Translations under genes and position numbers: made by a program
Source of the DNA: Apostichopus japonicus
Taxonomy: Eukaryota; Echinodermata; Holothuroidea; Aspidochirotida; Stichopodidae
DNA length: 64,000 bases
NCBI RefSeq assembly: GCF_037975245.1
Contig: NC_092565.1
Coordinates: 13,421,499 to 13,485,498 of the forward strand
Direction: 5' to 3'
Shown: one piece after another, positions 1-12,600 of the stretch
Layout of the letters: each line of letters starts with the position of its first letter
Position numbering within the stretch: the stretch's first letter is position 1
The notes under the pieces: model-generated
Told to the model about the DNA's origin: nothing
Databases searched by the model: none
What the model saw: the letters and a program-made list of their open reading frames with translations, nothing else

Positions 1-448
1 CATAATGGAAAAACACAAATCAGCACTTGACGAACTGTTATTCTCAATTGACTTTACAGATCACAATTAAGACAATGACATTTGAAAGTAACCTCAACTA
101 CAGTGTATCTGCTGCTTATTAGCTGAATTTTGCAGATCTAGCAAAGTGGACTGGACACACTACATCATGGTCTTGTAATAGCTGTAGCAGTTTAGCATTG
201 ATCATAGTGCAAATTTACTGAAGAAAGTTATTTTACCTATTTTCAGTTCTTTCGCTTTTCTTTTGCAAAGAATGAATTAAGTTTGAATATAAAGTGTCAT
301 ACTGTATTTCATTTCACTCACAAGAAGCATTTTGTCAGCTCTTCGATTTATATGATGTTCTGCTGGAAAGTTTGTGACCTGTTTTAGATGTTTGATCAGA
401 TCAAGCTATTCAGCTTACATCATCTAATATTCCACCTATCATTGACCG

Positions 449-970
449 TTACATTTTCTATTCCTTTCACCTCAGTTTCTGAAATGTTTTAAGCGTTATA
501 TGTATCTTGTTTAATTGGTGGAAAGGATATCTATAACTTAGTCTTCACTGAGATTTTGTTAATAGAAGAATTTGGTGTTTGCAATTATCCATGCATCTGC
601 TGTTGCCTATTTTATTATTCTAGACCCTGGATGTTTTTGGTACCTCAATAATCAATTAATAGACTGTTTTCTTGTGGTTATGAAATTTAAACAAAAGAAA
701 CTTATCAATGTTTTCCTTTCCTTTCACCTCAGTTTCTGAAATGTTATACAGTAGGCGTTATCTTGTTTAATTAGTGGAAAGGATATCTATAAATTAGTCT
801 ACACTGAGATTTTGACCGAAGAAGAATTTGGTGTTTTGCATGATCCATGCATCTGCTGTTGCTTATATTTTATTCTAGACCCCTGGATGTTTTTGATACC
901 TCAATGATCAATTATTAGACTGTTTTCTTGTGGTTTTGAAAGTTAAACAAAAAGAAACGTATGAATGTTT
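449..970. repeat. Two-copy direct duplication, ~260-bp unit
   Basis: The stretch from about 449 to 706 recurs at about 707 to 970 with scattered substitutions and small indels. Both copies share the blocks TTCACCTCAGTTTCTGAAAT, GTGGAAAGGATATCTATAA, CCATGCATCTGCTGTTGC and AGACTGTTTTCTTGTGGTT. The divergence suggests an old tandem duplication. No coding potential was seen. Confidence 0.85.
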
Positions 971-2306
971 TTTGACTTGGTTGGACTTCCCGCATGGGTA
1001 ATTATAACCGACAGCATTGTAGAAACATAATACATCCTGAAAAGTTGAAAGGAGACATACTGTACTTAGCTCAAGTTGCAGAAGGATTTGTTTTCATCAA
1101 ATTACCTATTAAATATATTTCGAGCAACATTTAAACTTCAGGTCAATATAAATTTCTCTTAACTGAGGAACACATCTGTATTGCTCTATCAGAGCTCAAA
1201 ATCATTCACCCCTCCTTTTTTTTTTTTCTTTTTCAAAAGTCGTCATACCAAAATACCTAAAATAAATAGTCAAATATGCAAAAAATAAAAGAAGCGATTA
1301 AGCAAGCATTCACGCATCTCAGGTGACTAACACATCATGTAACTAAAATTTTACACAAGTACCATCACAGCTGTCATTATTGAAAATGTTGATCTGACAA
1401 ATAGTCACAATTTATATAAACTTGGTAATGCATAATGTACATTCACAAGATTGACGGATGAACAGCTGTGAAAATGTCGCCACTCACCAGCCCAGTTTAA
1501 TAATTATCACATGTGCTCCTCTAGTGTCCTTCATACGTACCACAGTTTTACTAATCTCTCGCTTTATATTGTACTGACTGTTAATGTGAAGTTGAACTCA
1601 TAGGTGATATCAATATCGGCGTTTGTCAAGAAACCAAAACATTGTGGATTGAGAGTACACACACTATTTGTATGGAAGTATTAAAATTGCAAAAAATTCC
1701 ACATTTTCCTTCTGATGAAATAAGACACCCCAGAAATTGTTGTTTTGGTCGATGCTTGTCTGGATTAGAAGTTCATCCAATTCTATCCGATGATGGGTTA
1801 GAAAAAAAAATTCAATTCAAATTTACATTGCAGTTTTGCAATAAATATGTACAGTATACAGTTGCATCCCTTCTTGGTGTAAAAGAGGGGTGAACAAACT
1901 GCAGAGGACCCTGATTGAAATTTGGACCATGCAGTGTACCACGACAAATATCGTATTTTTGACGCTTGAGTCAAGTATAACGTGGACTGGAGCAACTCGA
2001 CAGTTTTAGACAATATATCATAATCTCATTTAGTTAATAACTGGACTGTTGTCATATTTTTGATGTTTTGTCAAGTCACATACATGTAACACAGCAATTT
2101 GATTATTTTGGATAATTTTACAATTTTCTCAAAGTGTCACGATATAGCGTAACATGTTGTCAACTGGACAAATATCATATTATTGACTACTAAACTGTCT
2201 TTGTGTGATACCATTGAGCTATTACCGAAAATAACTTAGGTAATAGCTCCATGGTGATACTCACACAGTAAGTCTATAATTTATCTGTTTTTTTTTCCGG
2301 ACCACT

Positions 2307-2564
2307 ATGGATACTTTTCAGTGTAATGGATATGGACAGCACAGGTACCATGGGTAGATATATTATGTTTCAAAAATTTGTTATGATGAATTTGAACTAC
2401 AAAGAAGTTACAGAACATAACCCTGTAATATGTGCATGGATACTTTTCAGTGTAATGGATATGGACAGCACAGGTACCATGGGTAGATATATTATGTTTC
2501 GAAAATTTGTTATGATGAATTTGAACTACAAAGAAGTTACAGAACATAACCCTGTAATATGTGC
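2307..2564. repeat. Two-copy tandem duplication, 129-bp unit
   Basis: Two head-to-tail copies start at 2307 and 2436 and are nearly identical; one visible difference is CAAAAATTT against CGAAAATTT. The near identity indicates a recent duplication. It creates mirrored short open frames on both strands that I treat as by-products. Confidence 0.92.
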
Positions 2565-5394
2565 ATGTCATTATTACAATTGAACATGCTTGTATGTAAT
2601 GTTGTACAGCATGGACTCTATGGCTGCACTGAGGTCTAAGGTTGTTGGTAGATCTACTATTACATTGGTTTAAGTTATTGTAGTTATGGATCTAGTATCA
2701 GTGATAACAGTATGTTCCAATTTTGAGGATGCCATCATTGGTGGTTAACTTAAGTAATCTTGACTTGTTTTTAAACTTTACATTGCTTAGTACAATCAAT
2801 ATTTATAATGTACATCATCATCCAGTGTGGTCTGTGGTCAGTGTTCAAAATGCTGCTAGATCAGGTAATGTAGGGTGTTCCATGACCACTATATACTGGT
2901 TTATAAGTAAAGCTGCAGCAGGACAAATTAAATCTACCATAAGCTGTATGATAGCTGTCAGGGAAAAGAGAGGCTCTACCACAATGAACATATCTGTAGA
3001 TGTTAAACTACACCTGCATGGCCTATTAATCTATTTTCCATTGTCCTTTCTTGTCCTACTTTACCCTAAATCTGCCAATTCTGTGAAATCCAAATTATCC
3101 GTGTACCATTTACTGTACAGCTAGTTGTATGTGGAAAGTATTATAGGCATAATCCTGTTTTGTTTGGTGGAAAGAATAGCAGGGTCTGTATAGAATTTTT
3201 TTTCCTGATTGTTGCTATATGGGCTATGTAATAGTCTCCCAACACAACTAACTATTAAAAGGTCTTGTGTGGTAACCGTGGTTTCAAAGATGTTGTTGCT
3301 CCCTGTTAACCAGTTATAATATTTATCATTACCTACCATTACCACATGTGGTATTACATTTTTTATCATTTAGACCAAATCAAGAAATTTTGTGTCCCAC
3401 ATATGTATATTTGTAGTAATGTGGGTTGTAATGCAATATTCACACAGCATTAAAAGTAAAATGTCTGTGTGGCCGCCAGAATTTGGTTGCTCCTTAGCGA
3501 TTTGTCTACCATTTAGTGGAAATCAGGAATTTTGTGTGTCCCACATTATAATTATTATACATATAACTTCCTTCATTTACAAGTGAAATCTTAAAAGTTT
3601 ACATCTAGAATTTAACATTGTTACTGTTGCAATTGGGTGGACTATATTAAGAAGTAAGGTCTTCAGATAATTTCCTTTAACTGTTGAATGGTATCAACAG
3701 ATAAATGTAGCAAATACAATTGGCAAAATGTAGGTTAAAAGTCCATGAAAAATTTAAATCCTGTTCTTAAAGGTTTGCTAAGGAGTTTGAACCATACTTT
3801 CTGAAGTGGCCTCCATAATGATAACAAACCTTTTGGAAGTACTAAACTTTGTTTGATTTATTGTAAGCATGTGATGATATCAGTGAGTGGTGTTTAGATT
3901 ATAAGCTCAAATGGTTTTAAAGTTTGTTTCAAGAAAGACAAGAGCAGGGAATGGACCAGCTGATTATTTTTTTTATCGAAGATTGCAAAAGTTAATGGAG
4001 CTACAAGAATTGAGCAGTATCGGTTGCATTCAGTCTGGTTTTATTTGTTGACGAGAAGACATCTCTCTCATTAAATGATATCTGTAGAATGTCATCTCTC
4101 TGAGCAAAGACCTGTATTGAGTCCTTTGACATTGGACTCAGGAATGACTTGATAGACTTCCTGTTCTAAAGCACAATTTTAATTCCATGGTTGATTAAAG
4201 CCAGGTATTTGCTGATTTATGTATGTACACTGGATCCTGTACTGTACATCTGTGAGAACAAAAGATCATCACTTGTACAGTAAAGTTACTGCCAGTCTTT
4301 GAATAGAACCTGACTAATTAATTACTCACATGCAACAAAATAGTCATGTCCAGATTCATGGGAAAAATCCCCAAAAGTTTGCAAACTTTGCCAAACAACA
4401 GTATCCGTGGTGATAACCTCCATTATATTCGTCCTTGGAGATCACAGAGATAAAGTATTGTACATTACTGTAGATAGATAGTATTCAATAAGTAATCACC
4501 CTGCCAAATCTTTGTTAGTATGTAAAAGTACAGTATGCTCCTCCCAATTTACTGTAACTAAATACAATCCATTGCCCTCAGTCCATTGGCTTTACAGTAA
4601 TTGTATACAGTACACATTGAATTATTTACTTCTCCGAGTTCGCCAGAGCATACAGTACAGTACAGTAATTAACTAACACACATGTCCTAGTTCCCATGGT
4701 ACCCACTATAGGATGGCTTGTTAAGTACATTGAGTGCTATATCATGGCACTTGACCATACTCTGGACATAGGGTTTGTGTGAGACTGTTCAGAATTTGAG
4801 CAAGAAGAAGAGACAGTTTTACCTACTTTTTTTTTTCCAGCCTTTTGTCTGTTCAGTTTTCATCACATCTTGTCGGTATTTCAGTGGCAGAGTTTTTAAA
4901 CTACCTTAATTCGCTTTCGGTTCTCGTGATTTTTTTTTCCCCACCATGAGTAGATTATCTGCAAACATGCTAAATAAAGGTCACCTCAGTACATCATACA
5001 CATATAGGTTGTTTTGAGCAAAGTACATTTATTAAATATTTTAAGTAAAGTACTTATATCATTATTTTGGTACTGTGCAGGTCTAGGGTATACTGTTACA
5101 ATAACATTCACATTAAATACCATAGTAAAGGCATAATTGTTCTTTGTGCAGGTTTGAGTGTCTATGTACCTCATGATAAGCAACAAGCTCAAGAGTATTC
5201 CATTTGATATAGGGCAAATTTATGACCAAATCAGCTTTGGAGGCCCAGAGAACTAGTTTCTTTACATAAAGTTCAGATTGCATCATACCTAAACAGAGTC
5301 AATATTCCCTCCCCCCCCCTCCCAAAATAATAATAATAAAAATAATGGACATTTATAATGCGCCTGACACATGTATCCATCAAAAAAGGTAAAG

Positions 5395-5660
5395 TTATGA
5401 ATTGGTATCACTGTCCATCACTTTGGAGATCACTGAAGTAAAACAAAGATACTGTAGTGGTGGGTGGGCCATTGATCCAGTGGATCTGATGAGGAGTTTT
5501 ATACTGGCACAAAGCTGTTTATTAATTTTTTTTTTTAGCAAACCTACACAAATGACACAATTCATATTCCTACAGTTTACAGTTTGCTATATTTTTTCGG
5601 ACAAACCAAGTTTGCTGTTCTGCGGACAAGCAGAAACCGAAGACCTGGTTATCTGAGAGA
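5395..5660 (+). repeat. Dispersed repeat family member (family B)
   Basis: The block around CCATCACTTTGGAG, ACTGAAGTAAAACAAAGATA and GTTTGCTGTTCTGCGGAC recurs in modified form near 40127-40325, with further family sequence at 38395-38590 and 39945-40126. No terminal repeats or coding capacity were recognised, so the class is unknown. Confidence 0.6.
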
Positions 5661-6299
5661 TATAAATGCTTAAAAATGTCCTCTTGCTAGATCAAAGTCA
5701 AAAGAAAGGTTGTTGCCAAATGAGAAAATTCCATAAGTCAACAGCTCATCAATGTGGGACTCTGATGATGTAAAGGTTGCTGTACTATCACCTGGTGCAC
5801 TTGTTGTTTTAGATCCTTGTCTTATTTGTAAAGTGAAAGTGAAACAAAATGCTCAAAATTTGATCTATTTGGCAACTGCAAGAAATTCTGTCCGACCATC
5901 AAGGTATAGGCTGCATGGATGTATGTATTACTACCAGCTATTAAACAGCCTTCTATCCAAGACTTTCTCTGGAACGGCTTCCTTGTAGTTTTTTTTTTTT
6001 TTTTTCAATTTACTTTTCTACTAGCAATTGGCTGTTTGTGAAAATAATGTATTTATAAGGACTTCAAATTACAGGGACTTATAAAAATAAAGTAAATTTG
6101 TTCAGTGGGACAATTAATGTTTGCTGACATTGGATTAGTTTGTCCATATATATCTAGCAAGAGTAGTGTCACTGGATATAACTAAACAGTCTTGTAAGGA
6201 ATTGGTTCAATCTGACCATGTCTGTTGTCATTGGATTTGCTTCCCCCCTCCCACCCTCCCCACCCCCAACCCCATATTGTGTCACTATATGAATGAAAA

Positions 6300-6420
6300 G
6301 TGTCATTCAGCCTCTGATGAAGATCCTGATTGGACCAAACGTCAGGCCCACTTTACTCATTCTCTTACACAGGCTCTTTAGTAAGCAGTTTGCTAACAGT
6401 TTTGTTTAATTTTAATATTT
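6300..6420 (+). repeat. Dispersed repeat with hammerhead-like core (family A, copy 1)
   Basis: This carries CTGATGA (6314-6320) followed by a potential stem GATCC...GGACC, then AAACGTCAGGCC and, further on, ACACAGGCTCT and TTTGCTAACAG. The same order of words occurs on the minus strand at 33098-33265 and 39735-39870 and on the plus strand at 48625-48815. It is a dispersed short element; the strand given follows this word order. Confidence 0.7.
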
Positions 6421-6617
6421 ATTTGTCATTGGAGTAATTTAACCCTCGTATATAATATGTATAGATATGGGAAAACGACACCAATCCATGTGAGCTGCAA
6501 TGTTGCTTCGGTCTTGCTTGTCTCTAATCATGAGCAATTTTTTTCTTTTTACCCAAGTCGTAATATGTATTTTTCTTATATTTTCTCTCTTACAGGTGGG
6601 TCGTCAATTTAAAGAAA

Positions 6618-9600
6618 ATGGCAAAGTTGAAAGGAAGCATGGGCTGGACTCTTACTGGAGACAGGTCGATAGAATTTTGGCAGGATCCGATCAACTTCAT
6701 CAACAGGAGAATTGAACAGTATAACTGCCGGATATTCATCGCCCGAACGCTCAACAAGCCGACAGTCTTCGTTTGTTCTTGGAAGGGAGTGCATCAGCTT
6801 TTGAGGGGTGAGGCACTCGTTTTCTTTTTTATCTGGAATGTTGGTTCGCTATTCCTCAGTTTCAAAAAAGAAAGAAAAAAAGACAAGAATATTATATATC
6901 ATCCCTCTCATTCTCCCTGCAATGTGTATACTCCAGACTACGTTATCTACTAAATTGGGTCACAGCCGTCTTCCATTTCTTCCCAGTCAAGATCATTCAG
7001 AAACCAAATACCTAAGGGTGCCTCTTTATTGGCTCAAGGCCAACTCAGTTTCTGCATTTTTATGTTTTCATTTGCAAAGCCCTTTTGTTGTTCACAAATT
7101 TTGTTTGACAAAATACTAAATTTCTGTTTAAAAACACCTGCTCCATCTTTGCATTGTATTGCATATAGTTTGATTCCCCCCCTCATTCCCCCCCCCCACC
7201 TAGCGACTCTATTTTCTGACTTGTTCAGATACAATTACCTTCTTCAGACATCCAAAATTACTCTTTTGAAGGTTGTTCAAAAAAGCAAAGTACTGTACTG
7301 TCACTTTGAAATCTTCAGTACACCTGTACTCTGCACAATTTATGACATCAGCCAAAATTTCCGTCTGGAGAAAAATTACGATAGCTCAGAAATATCAGCT
7401 CTGCCGTTCGTGACACGGAAAGCAATGTACAGTAAGCTAGCTTTGATCACCCTCCTAGCTGAAGTTGATTTCTGATAGAATCTTGTTAATTTTGCATGAT
7501 TATCACGAAGCAAAGCTTCACTATATTGAACTAATGTATACTGTACGTATGTACAGTACATAACAGTACAGTGGTTGTATGTATCTTATGGAAGAGGTGA
7601 AGGCACAGTTCTCGAGAAAATTGAACCACGTCCATGGTTCAAGTCTTTCTGCATGTTCTGGGTGTTAACACATTTGTTGTATTATTTATTCTGACACTTT
7701 TGACGTTCGTCAGTTGTAAAATACAGAAACTATCAAGTTACTTTTACATACATGTCTATGGTGAAAATCTGTGACAAATCTTTGTAAACATTTGTGTAGC
7801 AGGTTCATACCCATTTTGTGTAGTATTCCACTTACTGCAATATGCCAATAATTTCCAATTTACGGAAAATTATCTGAATGAGCCGCGCCCTGTTTGAATG
7901 CTTTTAAACGTGCCCGAAGTTGTTCAACCCCACAAGTTTTCAACACAGTCCAATGTGTATTAAAGTCAGTATGATAGTGTTATTGCCCATAATCAAAAGA
8001 TATTACATTGGACCAAAAGCCTCCTCTCATGATTGATCATATTTACCATCACTCCCAAATTGTCAACGGTCTTGTTTACATACTTTTTAAGTATTTGCAA
8101 TCCACCTGGGCTTTTAATAATTGGGCCTATTTTTTTGTTATTACCACTTCAATTGAAATGTAGTGGGAACTTGTGGAAGATTTTAGTATTAAAAGTATTG
8201 AACTCGAGACGGCCCATTGAAAGTAATAAACATGATCCACAGTGTAATTTCCACGGTTGCCTGCTTTCGGTGGTCATCACCATGGTTTCAGCTTTGTAGT
8301 GTAGCTCGGCAATTAATTTTTGAACAGTTGCAAGTATACTCTATAACGTACTCGGTATGTCTAGAAACCGTGTCCAGAGAGAAGAGAACTCACTCAAAGT
8401 GAAGTACTTTACAAGCAATTTTTACATCTTGGAATTCTTAGAAAGCCAATCAGGGAAGCATTGTGTTGAATGGACAAAAGCCAAGGGAAGGAAAACTGGA
8501 TTATAGCCTAGGTAGTAGTATTTAGGTGGCATGACAGCTAGATCAGCCTTTACTGAATTGACTATATAAATAAACTTTATCAGTTCTTTACATATTTGAT
8601 AGTTTTGTGTACAGGTAAGCGAATTTTCCCGGATGTCAATTTCTTCTGTAAACCATTAACCAAACTGCTCCCAGTAAAAACAATAAAGCAGAACTCAAGC
8701 TATGCATGATTCAGTTTCCTCCTTTTCTATGCTCAACCACCTCTTCCACCCCCCCCCCCCCCCCAACCCTGCTCCCTTTCACCCACTTTGAACCCAATTC
8801 ATTATTTGAGTATTCTTTGAATGCTCCATTTTTTTCACAAAATGTCAATTTTCGATATGCCTTTACATCTCTAGTTCTCACTAGGTTTAGTACAGTATGT
8901 ATCTGTAGGTAATATCCTTCTCGAGATCAGTGTGTAGACATACTGAATTGGCATTTGTATTACCTTTTAGATTCGTTTTTTCTCTAGGCTTCTTGATCAG
9001 GCTTAGTGCGATTACATGTGAAATGTTGAATTTATATAAATGTTAACTTAAATATTATTACAATAACGATTACTTACAAACTTGCGATTATGATTACAGC
9101 AGTAATTGATTACGATGTCATGGGCATGTAATCATGGCTACAATCACAATTACGTTTTATGATAAATTTATGAAGTTTCTGACTGTTTGTGAAGGGTATA
9201 AAGGTCTTGAGCTCTTTCTATGTTTGCCTACTGTAGATGATCCCCATATGTTTTACATGTAGTGCACTCTTAACTACTTCATGGGAATTTATTAGACATT
9301 TTGTTTGGGTTTAATGACTCTCACACAACATAGCTCTTTTATACATGTAGGTGCTGCAAAGGGTCATCAATAAAAAATCAAAATGCTATCAAATGAATTT
9401 GAAAAACTACAAGGTTACAGGGAAGTCTTACACAATAAGGAAATGGAAAACCACAAGAAGTAGCACTAATTAACAATAGAACTTATAATACCTCTTTTGT
9501 TACCATTGCCAATGTCATTGGTTACCAAGTTTTCTGGCAGAGTGCCAGGAACTACAGTAATTGCCAGAATTAAAGAAATCCTGACAATTGTTTTTCTACA

Positions 9601-12600
9601 TGTGCATACTATTATGTAGCTGCATGAGTATAAATGAGAATTCTTCTCAAATGTTTCAAGTTTGTCTTAATGAGTATTTTAAATCCATAGTTATGTTTAC
9701 CCAGAAATATACCTAATACCTAGTTGACTTTATGGAAACTCCAGGTACTTTTAGAGTGTCTGAGAATTTCTTTTAGAAAAACTTTATGTTCTTCATATAG
9801 AAGAGTTATTTGAACAGTAAATTTTTTGTTTGTCCAAAGAGGTAATTTTACAACCATGGCGGTGGGGTTTGATTGTTGGCCATGAAATATAAACATACAG
9901 TACAGTACTCACCTTAGCTACCTACTATTACTGTGCAAGGTGATTTAGACATCCCTGCGGTATACGTACAGTCCAAGGTATTTACCTCGCTCCTCACTCA
10001 CCTGTCTCTAATCTATATTGCATGACTTGAAACGTTTTATAAGCACTGCGCCCTCTATATCCAACTCCCGGAACACCGTCCACTTTCTCCTTCCCAACCT
10101 GCCTTTCAGAAGGTAAAACTACCCAAATTTTGGCGGACATTTCATACAAAATTTTCTCTAGTTTGTTTACACCCAGTGATGGTGTTTGCATTAATTTCTT
10201 TCTCCGGAACAAGATTTCCTTCATCAACTTGATAGGTGGTTCCTGAAGAACGAGGAGAAAGTGGGCGGTATCCCGGAAGTGGGATATGGAGGGCGCAGTG
10301 CGGCAATGTTTCCAGTCACATAGTTAGGTAGATAGAAAAATGCAAACTGTATGCAGAGTTATAGATCTAGGTTCTGGCTTGTGAATTCCAAACCAGCAAG
10401 GTTTGGGGCATTTGGTTTGTGAATACCAAACCAATATAAAGGTTTGGAGAATCTGTGCATGCTGAAAGGTACTATAGATACTCTACATATCTTTTCTCCC
10501 TGACAGCATTCCCAAATTTCTTTTAGAATAAAACTGTAAGTTAAGGGTTTAGATCTAACTTGTCTTCCATTCAAGAGACAAAGTTGTTGTCTTCATATTC
10601 TTCTCTGCTGACTATTGACATGTTCAGTATACAGTATATCATAAATTACAGTGTAATTTTGAATAGACTCATCAGTCATGTCTGGTTCATTTGATTGCCA
10701 TTGATTGGTTTTGTCAAGCGCCTAGAGCAGCTACTACTTCTTGTTTCTGAATCGGCGCTACATAAATCCACTGTATTATTACTAAATTATTAATGTAAAA
10801 TAGCTACAGTACATTACATGTAAATTTGCCAAACAGCAATTTTTGCAATTACAGAACTTTGTTAACGATATAGGTAACTATGGCAATATTCTCTGGCTAA
10901 TATAAAAACCAAATTGTTTAATAAGGATGCTGCTGCTTAAATTCATGCGTAAAAAAAGAGCATTAGCAGTAAAACAAAGAAAAAAATTACTTACAATCGC
11001 AAATGAACACATAAATTATCTCTGGTGAAATTGTATAATTCATTATCGTTGCAGAGAAATTCAAATAAAGTGTTTGGTGAAATATAGACTCTGAGCTCTA
11101 TTCTCAAAGGTGTAATAATGGGATCTCAGGCACACAAATCTATTTTATAGCTGGAAAATTGAAGGAGGTGATTGGAGGGGGGGGGGGGGTTGGAGGGGTA
11201 TTTTAATAGCTAATCTTAGCAAACCAAAGACTTGTAGCTGTGTGATAACTTCCACAAATGAATGAGGAAAATAAATATTTCTCCAAGGAAAGAAGATATA
11301 TACTCTGTTAATGATGATCTTCTAACCATCTTGATTCTACAGTACAGTAGTTGGTGAGAAAATACAACTTTGTTCTTAAAATCAATCCTTTATAGTCAAC
11401 AAGTGGTGGCAACTGAAGAAGCATCTGAAACACAGTGCTTATAGTTCAAAGTTCAAACACATCATCTTGAGTCCAGTATGAGTGAAATTTACTTCGGTAT
11501 GACTTCACATACAATAATCTACTGCAGGAAGTAATTAATTTTTTAAATATTGTGTAGCAGTTTTCAAGGCCCTGGATTTTGTCTGTTATAAAATACTATG
11601 ATTTCTTTGTAAAAAGGAAGGGAAGAACCCCTGCTTTCTACTTATAACAGCTTAGAAAACGGTTTTTCTCTCAGGTCTATTGTTGTGTTTCTCTGTAAAA
11701 GAATGAAAAGGAAGTTGTGAATAACTTCAAGGTAATTCACTGCAAACTTCCATTGTTGGAGATCTGTCATGCAACATACTGTAGTATAGTATTAGTTGTC
11801 TGTATAGTAATGTGGTTGGAATGCTTGAATGAAAAAAACAGAGACAATTTACAATATCTCTATAACCAACAGGAACTACAGGAATAGCAACTACCACAAT
11901 TTCCTGAACTGCTTTTTCAATCCAACAGATTGAATAGTTTAATGGAAGTCACTTTCAGGATGTCTAGTACCTTGGACTACAATTGCCTTTACGATAGTTT
12001 TTCACATTTTTTAAATCGTATTTATTATGATTTATATCATGATTATTATTTTTTTTCCCCCTTTCCTTCTTTTATTTACCAGAGAGGCACACATCAACAG
12101 AATTAGGATACAAGCTTCTCTTTCATCGGGTGCTCGGTGACAATATTCTTTTTGAGACGGGTGATGAAGGGTTACGAGTCGCTTCAGTCATACATAGTCT
12201 CTTTGGGCCTCAAGTCTTACCGGCAGTCGAGCCCTTAGTTGATAGAGTTATCCTTAAACATTTTTATGCACTCGATAAATTGTAAGTCTGTTTTGAACAC
12301 CTTTATGACTTAAAAGTTCATTTAAATAAAACAATTTGTTTGTAGTTTTGGCAATTTAAAAATCACACTGTAGAAAAGCAAATTTTAGAGAATTTATGGC
12401 AGGTCTTCAACTTTCTGAATAGCTGGCATGTATGTAGATACCTCGCATGTATGTTGAATTTGTAGATACCCTGGGGAAAATATTTTGATGTCCTTGTAAG
12501 TAGAAGAGGTTTTCTGTAAATGTTGAAATATATCAATTGTATCAAATGCAACAGTTGAGCAAAATAGTGATTTTCATTCTTCATATTTATTGTTTGTTTG

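Larger units (their letters stand above)
1..6595. other. 5' flank of the P450 gene, no supported gene
   Basis: AT-rich DNA with homopolymer runs and many short GTACAGTA/TACTGTAC words. I see two direct duplications (449-970 and 2307-2564) and parts of two dispersed repeat families near 5.4-5.66 kb and 6.3-6.42 kb. Open frames here (the longest is 133 codons at 2723-3124) show no family resemblance and no splice context. A strong acceptor at 6591-6595 implies an upstream, possibly untranslated, exon of the P450 gene somewhere in this stretch or beyond the window. I could not identify it. Confidence 0.7.

Noticed and set aside
2723-3124. 133-codon plus-strand open frame
   Set aside because: AT-rich, no recognised domain, no splice or codon-use support, and not repeated or conserved within the window.
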